Both the position numbers and the translations under genes were made by a program. This document shows positions 16,038 through 24,363 of a DNA stretch of 33,925 bases, piece after piece (position 1 is the first letter of the stretch; each line of letters begins with the position of its first letter). The stretch is taken from positions 1-33,925 of the forward strand of contig JAKSBK010000507.1 of assembly GCA_022361155.1 (NCBI GenBank). Reading direction: 5' to 3'. Source of the stretch: Pseudomonadota bacterium. GTDB lineage: Bacteria; Myxococcota_A; Polyangia; Polyangiales; JAKSBK01. The notes beneath the pieces are model-generated. The model was not told the origin of the DNA. It did no database searches and saw nothing but the letters and a program-made list of their open reading frames with translations.

Positions 16038-18979
16038 GGCCCGTCCAGCAACGAAAGCAGATCCTCGCGCGTCAGGCCGCTGGCAGCTTGTGCGCCTCCG
16101 GTGGCCGCTGCTGCGAGGGCCCGCTTGCGGTCCTGAAGCTCGAGCATGCGCTCTTCAACCGTGTCTTGTGCAATCAACCGGTGCACGAACACGGGCTTGG
16201 TCTGCCCTATCCGGTGGGCCCGGTCGGCTGCCTGATCCTCGGCTGCGGGATTCCACCAGGGATCGAGCAAGAACACGTGGTCGGCGGCAGTCAGGTTCAG
16301 TCCGGTCCCGCCAGCCTTGAGCGAGGCGAGCAGCAGCGGTGGACCCGCATCCGCTTGAAACTGGTCGATCACCGCAGCGCGGTCGCGGGTGGAGCCATCG
16401 AGACGGCAGAAGCCCATCCGGACGGCGTGCAGCTGAGGCTCGACCAGGTCGAGCAAGGAAGTCCACTGCGAAAAGACCAGCGCCTTGTGGCCGCCTCCCA
16501 GTGCCGCCTCCAGGGTCTCCATCAGGAGGTCCATTTTCGCCGAGGAAGTCGCCTGCTGCCCGGGCAGCAGGGCGCTATGGCAAGCGCTCTGGCGCAAGCG
16601 CAACAGGGCCTCGAGGGCAGCCATCACGTTGCCGCCCGCTTGCAGCTGTTCGAGCACCTGAGCCCGCGTGGTAGCTGAGACCGCGTCGTACAGGCTTCGC
16701 TCCCGGTCGCTGAGCGAACAGCGCAGCACCAGGTCGGTGCGTGGTGGCAGCTCGCGTGCGACCTCTCGTTTGAGCCGGCGCATGAAGAACGGTGCGATGC
16801 GCGCTTGAAGCCTGCTGGTTGCCTGCGCAGCGCCCGCCAGAATGGGCCGGACGTAGGTGTCTTGAAAGTGCTGGCGTCCCCCCAACAGGCCCCGATTGAT
16901 GAAGTGAAACTGGCTCCAAAGCTCTTCGAGCCGGTTTTCGACGGGCGTGCCCGAGAGTGTGATTCGGAACCGTGAAGGTAGCTCGAACGCGGCCCGCGCC
17001 ACCTGGCTGTCCGGGTTCTTGATGTACTGCGCTTCATCGAGCACGACCGTGTCCCACTGAACGGTCTTGAGCTGCTCGCTGTCCAGCCTTAGCAGGGCAT
17101 AGGTCGTGAAAGTCAGATCGCGCTCGCCGTCGAGCTCGCGGTTGGGCCCATGGTAGGTATTGAGCGTGAGCGAGGGGCGGAAGCGGCGTGCTTCCTTGGC
17201 CCAGTTGTGGATCACGCTGGCGGGGCACACCACCAACGTGGGCCGGCGCACCACGCAAAGCGCCTGAAGCGTCTTGCCGAGCCCCATGTCGTCGGCCAGC
17301 ATCGCGCCGAGCTCGGCCCTCGACAGGAAGGCCAACCAGTCGACCCCGCGGCGCTGGTATTCACGGAGATTCGCTGTCAGGTCGTCAGGTAGGATGGCCC
17401 CGGGCAAGGAGGAAAAGCCCTCGAGCAAGCTCGCAAGGCCCGCGAAGTCGGGCGGTGCCGGGTGCTCCAGCGCCTCACAAAGCTCGAGGCAGTCCGCGAA
17501 CGCTGCTCGGGGTAGCTCGCCCTGCGTGTCCCGCGCCGCGAGCAGGTCGGCCACCAGATGCCCATATCGGGCGAGCCAGTCAGCAGGTAAGGGTGCCCAG
17601 CCCCCGTCCAGCAGTGGGACCAGTGGCTCCTGTGCCAGCCAGGCGCGCACGACTGCTTCGGGACTGGCAGCTCGGGAGATGCCATGCTCCTCGCTCACGA
17701 ACGACAGATCGAAGCCTTGCCCCGACGCGTCGAGCCTGGGTTCGAGCTTGGCGCCGACCCTGCAGCTTTCGAGGCCCCTGCCCGAGATCTCGCCGTCCTG
17801 CCAATTTCGCAGGCGCTCGCCAAACTGAACGGCTTGGTAGCCGCTCAGACGCAGCGTCTTGCCCAGCTGCAGATCGAGATCGCGTGCGAGCGAGCCTGCG
17901 AGGCGCTCCTCTTGCACCTCGTCCCGCAGCGGCAGCGGGCCGCCCAGGTAGTGCAGGCGGCCTGCATCGAGGCGCGCCGAGGGCGGATCACCGTAAACCA
18001 GTGTGGGCAGCACGCTCAGCGCACCATCCTCGAACTCGGCGTTCAACACGATGCGTGGAGGCATGGCCTTTGCTTTGGGAAGCACGCTGCTGCGCACGAC
18101 GACGGGTACTCGCTCCTTTAGCGCAGGCAGCACGCGCCCCACCAGGTCCGCCACCTGATCGTGGGCGAACTGGCGACCCGCGCGCAGCTGCTCGATATCG
18201 CTGCGCGATACTTCCGCTTCGCTGATCGCGGCCAGCTCATCGCCGCGCAGGACCGCGCCGTTATCGAAGATCTCGGTAATTGCGGGATCCTGCTCCGCCT
18301 TAACCAAGAACCCCGCTTGGCAATCGTCCACTGCTACCCGGAGCACCGGTTGCGGCTCGCAGATGCGAAGTGGGCGATCGTCAAGCAGCACGTCGCTGCA
18401 TTGCGCCAACGCTGCAAGCGTCCGCTGCATGCTGGGTCGCGGGACCGTCGCCGCAAGAGCCCCGCTCATGGCGAGCTCCACCTCGAAATCCGCCTGACAC
18501 GTCGCCACGGCATCGCCCCTGTCCTGCCTGCGCGCGGTGGTCAAGCGTGTGACGAGCGGTTTGAGACGCTCACCGCGGGCTACGAGGCGTTTGAGCAACA
18601 GCGCCCTGCCTTTTCGCTCGAGCCGGTAGGCCATCTTGGCAGCCGGGGCGGTCCAGGCCGTGGGGTCCTTGCCTTCGGTCAGCGCCTTGGCCAGCGCCAT
18701 GGCAGCCGCAGCAACGTGGACACACACGGGCTCGAGGCTCGGGCACTCGCAGGACCAGTCCTGGTGCTTCGGCGACAGCACGACCACGGGCGACATCATG
18801 CCGGCTCGCGTGGAGACCCGCAGCTCGAGCTCGTCGTTATGCGTGGTGCGGCCGCTCAGGCTGCCCGACCGGCTGACGCTGTGGGCCCGCTTCCATACCG
18901 CGGGCGTGCACTCGTGCTCGATGGCAGCGAGAAGCGCCTTCACGCGGCGTGCCTTAGGCCATGGTGGCCGTGCTGGCAA
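16034..18979 (-). CDS. SWIM zinc-finger SNF2-family DNA helicase/translocase
   Basis: Swi2/Snf2-type ATPase of 981 residues. An N-terminal SWIM zinc motif has Cys77, Cys79, Cys86 and His88 (WSCECPSLEPVCVH). A long middle region (about 100-530) typical of the bacterial SNF2 type leads to the helicase core: Walker A DDMGLGKT (563-570), DEAQ box (648-651), SGTPVENR (676-683), VFSQWTSLLD and DPWWNPAAEDQAADRAHRIG (motif VI). It probably acts as a double-stranded DNA translocase; the bacterial role is poorly defined. The start is an uncommon TTG at 18979; GTG 18943 is an alternative, and no ATG is near. A small unknown gene lies 15 bp upstream. Confidence 0.92.
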   Translation of the reverse strand: MPARPPWPKARRVKALLAAIEHECTPAVWKRAHSVSRSGSLSGRTTHNDELELRVSTRAGMMSPVVVLSPKHQDWSCECPSLEPVCVHVAAAAMALAKALTEGKDPTAWTAPAAKMAYRLERKGRALLLKRLVARGERLKPLVTRLTTARRQDRGDAVATCQADFEVELAMSGALAATVPRPSMQRTLAALAQCSDVLLDDRPLRICEPQPVLRVAVDDCQAGFLVKAEQDPAITEIFDNGAVLRGDELAAISEAEVSRSDIEQLRAGRQFAHDQVADLVGRVLPALKERVPVVVRSSVLPKAKAMPPRIVLNAEFEDGALSVLPTLVYGDPPSARLDAGRLHYLGGPLPLRDEVQEERLAGSLARDLDLQLGKTLRLSGYQAVQFGERLRNWQDGEISGRGLESCRVGAKLEPRLDASGQGFDLSFVSEEHGISRAASPEAVVRAWLAQEPLVPLLDGGWAPLPADWLARYGHLVADLLAARDTQGELPRAAFADCLELCEALEHPAPPDFAGLASLLEGFSSLPGAILPDDLTANLREYQRRGVDWLAFLSRAELGAMLADDMGLGKTLQALCVVRRPTLVVCPASVIHNWAKEARRFRPSLTLNTYHGPNRELDGERDLTFTTYALLRLDSEQLKTVQWDTVVLDEAQYIKNPDSQVARAAFELPSRFRITLSGTPVENRLEELWSQFHFINRGLLGGRQHFQDTYVRPILAGAAQATSRLQARIAPFFMRRLKREVARELPPRTDLVLRCSLSDRERSLYDAVSATTRAQVLEQLQAGGNVMAALEALLRLRQSACHSALLPGQQATSSAKMDLLMETLEAALGGGHKALVFSQWTSLLDLVEPQLHAVRMGFCRLDGSTRDRAAVIDQFQADAGPPLLLASLKAGGTGLNLTAADHVFLLDPWWNPAAEDQAADRAHRIGQTKPVFVHRLIAQDTVEERMLELQDRKRALAAAATGGAQAASGLTREDLLSLLDGP

Positions 18980-18994
18980 GGGCCGAAACCAGCC

Positions 18995-19450
18995 TCAGTT
19001 GGGCAACGAGCGCTTCTTGCTTGAACGCCCCCACACGGCATCCCAGTTCTGGCGATACAAGCCGCTCGTGACCATGGCCGGGCCGCTTCGGCTTCTCTCG
19101 GCGAGCCGGCCGCGATCCGGCATGCGACCTTCCAGCTCGCGATTGCGCACCGCCCGTCGATCCCGCGCTGGCCGCGGTTCAGCCGCAAGCTCGGCTGGCC
19201 GGCCAGGTTGCTGCGCCGGCTCACGGCTGGCCGCGGGAACCTCGACCTTCACGTCGCACAGCAGCGGAAACTCCTGCCGTGGCCGCAGGCTAATGACCTC
19301 ACCCGAGATCGCCTTGCCCTGGTTCAGCGGCCTTACCTGCCCGGCTTCCAAGGTGTTGTTGCGGCTCCTGAGCACCCGCAAGCCCTTGCCGTCCGGCGTG
19401 ACGCCGTGCACCAAGACGACGTCACGGTCCTGCTTTGGGGAATCCGTCAC
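18995..19450 (-). CDS. Hypothetical protein upstream of the SNF2 gene
   Basis: About 151 residues if GTG 19450 starts (TDSPKQDRDVVLVHGVTPDGK); the frame is open to a TTG at 19486. Residues 1-70 look like a compact beta domain (DVVLVHGV, LRVLRSR, ISGEVISLRPR, PLLCDVKVEV). An Arg/Ala/Pro-rich disordered stretch follows, then a short tail with the motif SGLYRQNWDAVWG and a basic end (RSSKKRSLPN). It is 15 bp from the SNF2 helicase on the same strand and probably cotranscribed. No family is recognised; basic regions would suit a nucleic-acid-associated role, but that is a guess. Confidence 0.65.
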   Translation of the reverse strand: MTDSPKQDRDVVLVHGVTPDGKGLRVLRSRNNTLEAGQVRPLNQGKAISGEVISLRPRQEFPLLCDVKVEVPAASREPAQQPGRPAELAAEPRPARDRRAVRNRELEGRMPDRGRLAERSRSGPAMVTSGLYRQNWDAVWGRSSKKRSLPN

Positions 19451-19520
19451 TATCTGGCACCATAGCCACTGGCGCCCCCTTGGCAACGGTGAGCCTGGCG
19501 GGCCTTGGAGCGCGCTCTCC

Positions 19521-20249
19521 CTAGGAGTAGCCGACGTCGGGATGCACCAGAGCCAGCACCGCGGCGAAGGCCGGACCCTGGATCAGGCTGAACAGCTTCC
19601 AGGCCACGAGCAGGCCCAGGAACTGTAGGGCCGTGTTTTGGCTGAGCTTTTCGTACAGCCGCCGAGCCGGTCCGGGCGCTAGCCCTTCCACCACGCCGGC
19701 CCCATCGAGCGGCGGCAGAGGCAGCAGATTGAACAGGCCCAGCATGACGTTCAGGTTGAGCATGATCGACAGCGCCATGCCAAGTGGCTGCAGGAGGCTG
19801 GGCGAATCTTGGGCAGTGCTCACGAGCCTGGCGAAACCCGCGGACGGCGGTGGAACGAACCATTCCAGCGCCAGCGCCAGCCTCAAGAGGCCGAGGGCCA
19901 GCACGGCGAGCACGAAGTTGGCGCCGGGACCGGCCAGCGACATGAGGGCTTGGCGTCTCGGATGGGCGCGGGCCCAGCGTGGATCGTAGGGCGCCGAGGC
20001 CCAGCCCATCATCCAGCCTGCCAGGAAGAAGCTGATCAGCGGCATCAGGACCATCCCGAACGGCTCTCGCCTGACATGAGGGATGGGGTCGAGGCTCACC
20101 TGGCCGCCGTGGTATGCGGTGCGGTCGCCTCCCATGTAGGCCACAAGCGCGTGGCCATACTCGTGGAAGGTCAGCGAAAACAGGAAGACAACGAACCAGA
20201 TGCCGAAGTTCGCGATCGTTGTCAGGACGTTGTCTCCCAGGGCGCTCAT
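19521..20249 (-). CDS. Site-2 protease family (M50) membrane metallopeptidase
   Basis: Integral membrane zinc protease, 242 residues. The HEYGH zinc motif (29-33) lies in the first membrane segment (WFVVFLFSLTFHEYGHALVA), and the third ligand is probably Asp182 in NLLPLPPLDG. Several further hydrophobic segments lie at about 62-82, 100-130 and 155-175. It matches the short M50 proteins without PDZ domains, whose substrates are generally unknown. Its ATG starts directly after the stop codon of the aldehyde dehydrogenase, with no gap, so the two are likely coupled in translation. Confidence 0.92.
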   Translation of the reverse strand: MSALGDNVLTTIANFGIWFVVFLFSLTFHEYGHALVAYMGGDRTAYHGGQVSLDPIPHVRREPFGMVLMPLISFFLAGWMMGWASAPYDPRWARAHPRRQALMSLAGPGANFVLAVLALGLLRLALALEWFVPPPSAGFARLVSTAQDSPSLLQPLGMALSIMLNLNVMLGLFNLLPLPPLDGAGVVEGLAPGPARRLYEKLSQNTALQFLGLLVAWKLFSLIQGPAFAAVLALVHPDVGYS

Positions 20250-21746
20250 CTAGCCAAACTCGATGCCCTGGGCCAGGGGCAGCTTGCTCGAGTAGTTGAT
20301 GGTATTCGTGCCCCTGCGCATATAGCTCTTCCAGGAGTCCGACCCCGCCTCGCGTCCACCCCCCGTGGCCTTCTCACCGCCAAAGGCGCCTCCGATTTCG
20401 GCGCCGCTCGGGCCGATGTTGACGTTCGCGATGCCGCAGTCGCTACCTTCGGCAGAGAGGAACAGCTCGGCTTCGCGTACGTCCCGCGTGAAGATGCACG
20501 ACGACAGGCCTTGACTCACTCCGTTATGCATCTCCATGGCCTCGTCCCATTCGCGGTAGGTCATGACGTAGAGAATGGGCGCGAAGGTCTCCTCTTTGAC
20601 GATCTCCGTCTGGGCTGGCATTTCCACCAGCGCTGGGCGCACGTAGTACGCATCCGGGAATCGGTCAGCCAGCACGCGCTCACCACCGCTGACCTTGCCG
20701 CCGTCGCGTCGAGCCAGGGCCAGTGCCTGCTGCATGGTGTGAAAGGCGCTGCCGTCGATGAGCGGGCCCACCAGCGTCTCCGTTTCCAGCGGTGAGCCCA
20801 CCACCGCGGAGGCGTAGGCGGTCTTGAGCCGCGCAACCAAATCCTCTTGCACGCTTTCGTGCACAATCAGCCTGCGCAGGCTCGTGCAGCGCTGGCCTGC
20901 GGTTCCCAGCGCGGAAAAGACGATCGCCCTCACCGCCAAGTCAAGGTCCGCCGAGGGCGCTGCGATCATGGCGTTATTGCCTCCAAGCTCCAGCAGGCAG
21001 CGGCCAAAACGCCGTGCGACTCGAGGCGCGACCGCCGCACCCATGCGACAGCTCCCCGTTGCGCTGACGAGTGGGATCGCCTCGTGGTCGACCAGGACTG
21101 CCCCGAGCTCCGCCGTGCCGATCAGAACCTGGGACAGATGGTCGGGTGCCAGCTCGAATCGCTGCAGCGCCTTACCGAAGATCTGCTGGCAGGCCAGCGC
21201 GCACAGCGGCGTCTTTTCCGAGGGCTTCCAGATAACCGGGTCGCCGCACACGATAGCAAGGGCAAAATTCCACGACCACACGGCCACCGGAAAGTTGAAA
21301 GCGCTGATGACCGCGACCGGCCCCAGGGGGTGCCAGGTCTCGAGCATCCGGTGTTCGGGACGTTCCGACGCCAGGGTGAGCCCGTAGAGCTGGCGCGAGA
21401 GGCCCACGGAGAAGTCGCAGATGTCGATCATCTCCTGCACTTCGCCGAGCCCCTCCTGTAGGATCTTGCCGGATTCGAGCGTCACGAGACGTCCCAGCAG
21501 CGGCTTTGCAGCGCGTAGCTCCTGTCCAAACAGCCGAACCAGCTCCCCACGGACGGGCGCGGGCACCCGTCGCCAGTCCCGGAACGCCTCCTGGGCTTGC
21601 TCGACGGCAGCATGAACCTCGGCGGGTCGCGAACTAGGCAGCGCGGCGAGCTGCCGGCCGTCCACTGGTGAACGGACGGACAGGTCGCCATTGCTTCGAG
21701 CTCCAGGGGGGATGCCCAGGGAGCCGACTAGTGCTTCAAGTTCCAT
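20250..21746 (-). CDS. ALDH7-type aldehyde dehydrogenase (probable aminoadipate-semialdehyde dehydrogenase)
   Basis: NAD(P)-dependent aldehyde dehydrogenase, 498 residues. Catalytic Cys287 is in GTAGQRCTSLRRL, general base Glu253 in LLELGGNNAM, and Asn151 in ISAFNFPVAVWSWN. The ending GGEKATGGGREAGSDSWK and MRRGTNTINYS is characteristic of the ALDH7A1/antiquitin and AmaB group, which oxidises alpha-aminoadipate semialdehyde in lysine catabolism; the exact substrate is inferred. The ATG at 21746 has GAGG about 9 nt upstream. A MITE-like element begins 15 nt upstream of the start, inside the 5' leader region. The gene is followed without gap by the M50 peptidase. Confidence 0.92.
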   Translation of the reverse strand: MELEALVGSLGIPPGARSNGDLSVRSPVDGRQLAALPSSRPAEVHAAVEQAQEAFRDWRRVPAPVRGELVRLFGQELRAAKPLLGRLVTLESGKILQEGLGEVQEMIDICDFSVGLSRQLYGLTLASERPEHRMLETWHPLGPVAVISAFNFPVAVWSWNFALAIVCGDPVIWKPSEKTPLCALACQQIFGKALQRFELAPDHLSQVLIGTAELGAVLVDHEAIPLVSATGSCRMGAAVAPRVARRFGRCLLELGGNNAMIAAPSADLDLAVRAIVFSALGTAGQRCTSLRRLIVHESVQEDLVARLKTAYASAVVGSPLETETLVGPLIDGSAFHTMQQALALARRDGGKVSGGERVLADRFPDAYYVRPALVEMPAQTEIVKEETFAPILYVMTYREWDEAMEMHNGVSQGLSSCIFTRDVREAELFLSAEGSDCGIANVNIGPSGAEIGGAFGGEKATGGGREAGSDSWKSYMRRGTNTINYSSKLPLAQGIEFG

Positions 21747-21761
21747 GTCGTTGGTCCTCTG

Positions 21762-21884
21762 TTAGGGCCCGCGGAAGAATACTCATCCATCTCACCGGTT
21801 CCGACCACCGCTGGCTATGTTGCGCCTTGCCAACGGTGCCCGGCCCTCGGCGATACAGACGAGTTATTCTTCCGCGGGCCCTTA
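21762..21884. mobile_element. MITE-like element, copy 1 (TTA target duplication)
   Basis: Inverted ends start GGGCCCGCGGAAGAAT at 21765 and end at 21881 with the complement; the right arm is 21 bp and the left arm lacks one A. TTA is directly repeated outside (21762-21764 and 21882-21884). The core is 117 bp. It matches copy 2 (24196-24350) along its length in the same orientation, except for a 37-bp segment missing after GGCTATGTT. No intact ORF remains. It lies between the promoter region and the ribosome binding site of the aldehyde dehydrogenase gene. Confidence 0.85.
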
Positions 21885-22521
21885 GGGGCTGGTCCGGAGA
21901 GTGCGGTCTTGCGGGAAGCGGGCCGCTTCCATGATCGCGTGGCTACATGGTCCTCCCGTGTGTGCAGCTCACGAGCTGCTCGCGCGCAGAATGCCCCAAT
22001 TGGGCCATGACGTCGACGCGGCAATCGCCGTTCTTTCCTTCCTGGCTCCGGGTTGGCCGTGTCTTTCCGACGCTGCCCGGCCAGATGTAGTTGGCTCCGT
22101 GAACAGCAGCAGTGCCCCAGCGTCCTTGCCGACCGAATGCCGAAAGCGACGCTCGCTGGTGCATCGACTGGCCGGGGTCCGCGAGGCCCTGCGCGTGGCC
22201 GTACGGGCCGATGGCGTATGTCTCGAGGTGCTTGTCGCTGCGGTGGACGCGCTCGAGCATACGCTCAGTCAGCTCGGACACTCGCGCGCGGAGGAGCTCA
22301 CAGAAGCGATGCGCCGCACCTGCCACCGTCTCGTGTATGCTCGAAGGAGCGAGATCGAGCCCCTCGTGAAGTCAATCGCCAGGCAATGCGACGGCTTGGA
22401 GCACCCCGGTAGACGGTGACGGTGCGCACGCCGGGCCGGCACGGGTCGTCGGGGTTGTCTTTCATCTGGGCTTCGTCTACTGAGGTCCAGGACGGGAGCA
22501 ACCGGACAGCTGGAGACCAAC
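21885..22521. other. Gene-poor interval, no confidently supported gene
   Basis: Overlapping frames exist on both strands, for example a plus-strand frame 21901-22419 (172 codons, helical C-terminal half with EALRVAVRADGVCLEVLV) and a minus-strand frame 21943-22326 (127 codons, KHLETYAIGPYGHAQGL). Neither has a ribosome binding site, recognisable domain or clearly better codon pattern. The segment may be a decayed gene or recently acquired noncoding DNA behind copy 1 of the MITE-like element. Confidence 0.45.
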
Positions 22522-22884
22522 GTGCTGTTTTTGCCCTACGTGAAGCCGGCGACCTGCGGCGGTCAGAGGGCGGGTCGCACGGCCCGGCCGGGACCGGTGC
22601 TCGCGTCCGCGGGCTCGTTGTTGGGAGGCGCCGCCCGGCTCTGCGGGTCCTTGGTGCTGGCTCTTGCTTCAGGCTGCGGTGCCACTGCCGGTCAACTCAA
22701 GTCCCATGCCGCAGTGGACCTGCACTGTCCCAAGAATCAGATCCAGGCAGCCGCCATTGACAGTCGCACGAGCGTCGCATGGGGATGTGGACGCAGGGGC
22801 ACCTACATCTCCCATTGCGGGGGCGGCTCTTCTTGCACCTGGATTCTCAATTCTGTCGATCGGTATTCTGACCCGACCCCTTAG
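22522..22884 (+). CDS. Small cysteine-rich lipoprotein, unknown
   Basis: 120 residues from GTG 22522, which has GGAG with a 6-nt spacer. A hydrophobic stretch ends in the lipobox LASG-Cys52 (GSLVLALASGC), so export and lipidation are predicted. The mature part of about 69 residues has four further Cys: Cys69 (DLHCP), Cys89 (WGCGRR), Cys99 (YISHC) and Cys105 (CTW), probably two disulfides. The layout DLxCP...GCGxRxxY...C...CxW resembles small lipoproteins I associate with myxobacteria, from memory only. The leader is long, and GTG 22597 would give a more usual signal of 26 residues. Its stop overlaps the convergent gene by a few bases. Confidence 0.6.
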   Translation: MLFLPYVKPATCGGQRAGRTARPGPVLASAGSLLGGAARLCGSLVLALASGCGATAGQLKSHAAVDLHCPKNQIQAAAIDSRTSVAWGCGRRGTYISHCGGGSSCTWILNSVDRYSDPTP

Positions 22885-23771
22885 AAGCTCAGCGTCATGG
22901 CGGCCGCGGCTCCACGTGGCGTCACGCCGACCCCGGCCTGAAGGCCTCGCCGGGGCTCGCTGTGTCCCTTGCCACGGCCGATCAAGTAGAGCACGACCCC
23001 CGTGCCGAGCGCCGGGATGCCGGGCTTCCAGACTACACGCTTGATCATCGCCACCGTCTTTGCGCGCCCACTGGAATCTGGTCTCTTTTCGGTGCCGTGC
23101 TCGGCGTCGTCGGCAACGCGCAGCGGTTCATGACCCTGTGCGACGTCCGCGACCGCCATGGCGTCCGCAACAGCCGCAGCGTCTCCGGCTCCCGCAACGT
23201 GGCGGACTGGCGGAGTACAGCTGACGCTACCGTGCTGCTTGGTGCATCGCTGACCCTGGCGTCGGGTCGAAATAGCATCAACGCTTCGATTTCGATCCAT
23301 CCCGTCCGGCGGTGTTGCACTGCTTTCGAATACAGGGACTATTCGCGCGACGGCGCGCCTTGCTGGCCGGGCGCCTCGAAGCCGACCTGGCGATGTTATT
23401 GTAGCCGCTACTTCCACCCCATGCCTTAGCCACGCACGCCTGTCTACATCGTCCGGCTTGCGTTCAGGGGCTGGGCTTCTCGGAGCGAGCGCGGCTCGCG
23501 CCGACGTCGGCTTCTCGTCAACACGCGTCGCTACTGGGTCTGGGGCTTTGGCACCCACGCGGCCGCCGGTGTCGGTCGATCGCTTCACTTCAGACGCAGG
23601 CGTCGGGGCACGGTGTGTCGCACCCTGGGCCTGACTCTCCTGCCCGGAGGCTTGCTCCGGGGCGCCGAACTGAACCGCCGGCACCAAGGCGGCCAAGACC
23701 CAAGAACGGAAGGCAGCGTTCTGCAGGCATCCAGGCTCATACGCTTCGACTACGCTTGCACCGAACGCCAT
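22881..23771 (-). CDS. Putative exported low-complexity protein
   Basis: About 296 residues from ATG 23771, which has GGAG 9 nt upstream. A signal-like segment (AFRSWVLAALVPAVQFGA) is followed by a long Ala/Pro/Arg/Glu-rich stretch with no recognisable fold. The C-terminus has a hydrophobic segment (IPALGTGVVLYLIGRG) and an ending (AGVGVTPRGAAAAMTLSF) like a membrane or outer-membrane strand. The frame continues open to 24152 but that part overlaps the tRNA and is not protein-like. The middle has weak coding character, so frame decay is possible. No family is recognised. Confidence 0.45.
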   Translation of the reverse strand: MAFGASVVEAYEPGCLQNAAFRSWVLAALVPAVQFGAPEQASGQESQAQGATHRAPTPASEVKRSTDTGGRVGAKAPDPVATRVDEKPTSARAALAPRSPAPERKPDDVDRRAWLRHGVEVAATITSPGRLRGARPARRAVARIVPVFESSATPPDGMDRNRSVDAISTRRQGQRCTKQHGSVSCTPPVRHVAGAGDAAAVADAMAVADVAQGHEPLRVADDAEHGTEKRPDSSGRAKTVAMIKRVVWKPGIPALGTGVVLYLIGRGKGHSEPRRGLQAGVGVTPRGAAAAMTLSF

Positions 23772-24120
23772 GCCTGCAAACTCCGCAGCACGATCATCGT
23801 AGCATGCTCCGGGCGCGCTCGCGACCGCACTCCGGCAACGCGCCCGGGCCGGAGCGGTTATTCGCGGAGCCTCCTTACAGGTATGGCGGATCGCCCGCTT
23901 CCCAATCCTCCACGCGGAGGCCTGCGATGGGTGTGAACTCGTCTTACGAGAAGCTCGTGAACAGGGCCAGCTTCCCAGGACACAGTCGAGGCACCGGACG
24001 CATAGTCCATGTCGAGGATGCCGAAACGAAGACGCGGCCGCCTGCGCGGGCGAATCGGCCGATCGAGCCGGAGGCTGGTGACCGACGCGAGCCAGCCTCG
24101 GGTTGAGCGTCCTGGGGGGG
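23772..24120. other. Gap between tRNA-Val and the exported-protein gene
   Basis: 349 bp with no supported gene. Frames on both strands run through it but lack ribosome binding sites and domain-like sequence. A run of seven or more G on the plus strand (C on the transcribed minus strand) lies next to the tRNA 3' end at 24114-24120. No T-tract hairpin terminator was found. Confidence 0.5.
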
Positions 24121-24192
24121 TGGGCGGGCGCGGGCTCGAACCGCGGACCCACGGCTTGTAAGGCCGTTGCTCTACCACTGAGCTACCCGCCC
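24121..24192 (-). tRNA. tRNA-Val (anticodon TAC)
   Basis: The minus strand folds into a full 72-nt cloverleaf. The acceptor stem GGGCGGG pairs with CCCGCCC, the D stem is GCTC/GAGC with loop AGTGGTA, and the anticodon stem ACGGC/GCCGT carries loop CTTACAA, reading anticodon TAC for valine GUA/GUG. A 5-nt variable loop and T stem CGCGG/CCGCG with loop TTCGAGC complete it. The discriminator base is A and the CCA end is not encoded. Its 5' end is 3 bases from a MITE-like element, so its native upstream promoter is displaced or absent. Confidence 0.96.
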
Positions 24193-24353
24193 TAAGGGCC
24201 CGCGGAAGAATAACTCATCCATTTCGCCGGTTCTGACCACCGCTGGCTATGTTGCTCCTCCTCGAAGTATCCCCAATACTCCTCGTCGTCGCGCCTCGCC
24301 AGCGGCGCCCAGTCCTCACCGAAACACACGAGTTATTCTTCCGCGGGCCCTAA
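24193..24353. mobile_element. MITE-like element, copy 2 (TAA target duplication)
   Basis: The core 24196-24350 is 155 bp, with perfect inverted ends of 21 bp starting GGGCCCGCGGAAGAAT. It is flanked by direct TAA repeats at 24193-24195 and 24351-24353. It carries 37 bp more than copy 1. On the minus strand a 45-codon frame (GTG 24329 to TAG 24192-24194) crosses most of it, with an acidic, Trp/Tyr-rich segment (DDEEYWGYFEEEQHSQRW). The left edge lies directly against the tRNA-Val 5' end. The target repeats TTA and TAA both fit a TNA pattern, reported for some IS5-family members. Confidence 0.88.
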
Positions 24354-24363
24354 GTGAGTCAAG

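Noticed and set aside
16034-16046. TTAGGGCCCG at the scpB/SNF2 junction resembling the MITE end
   Set aside because: Only about 10 bases match; there is no matching second arm nearby.
21901-22419. Hypothetical gene of 172 codons on the plus strand
   Set aside because: No ribosome binding site, no domain, and a competing minus frame has similar quality; kept only as part of the gene-poor interval.
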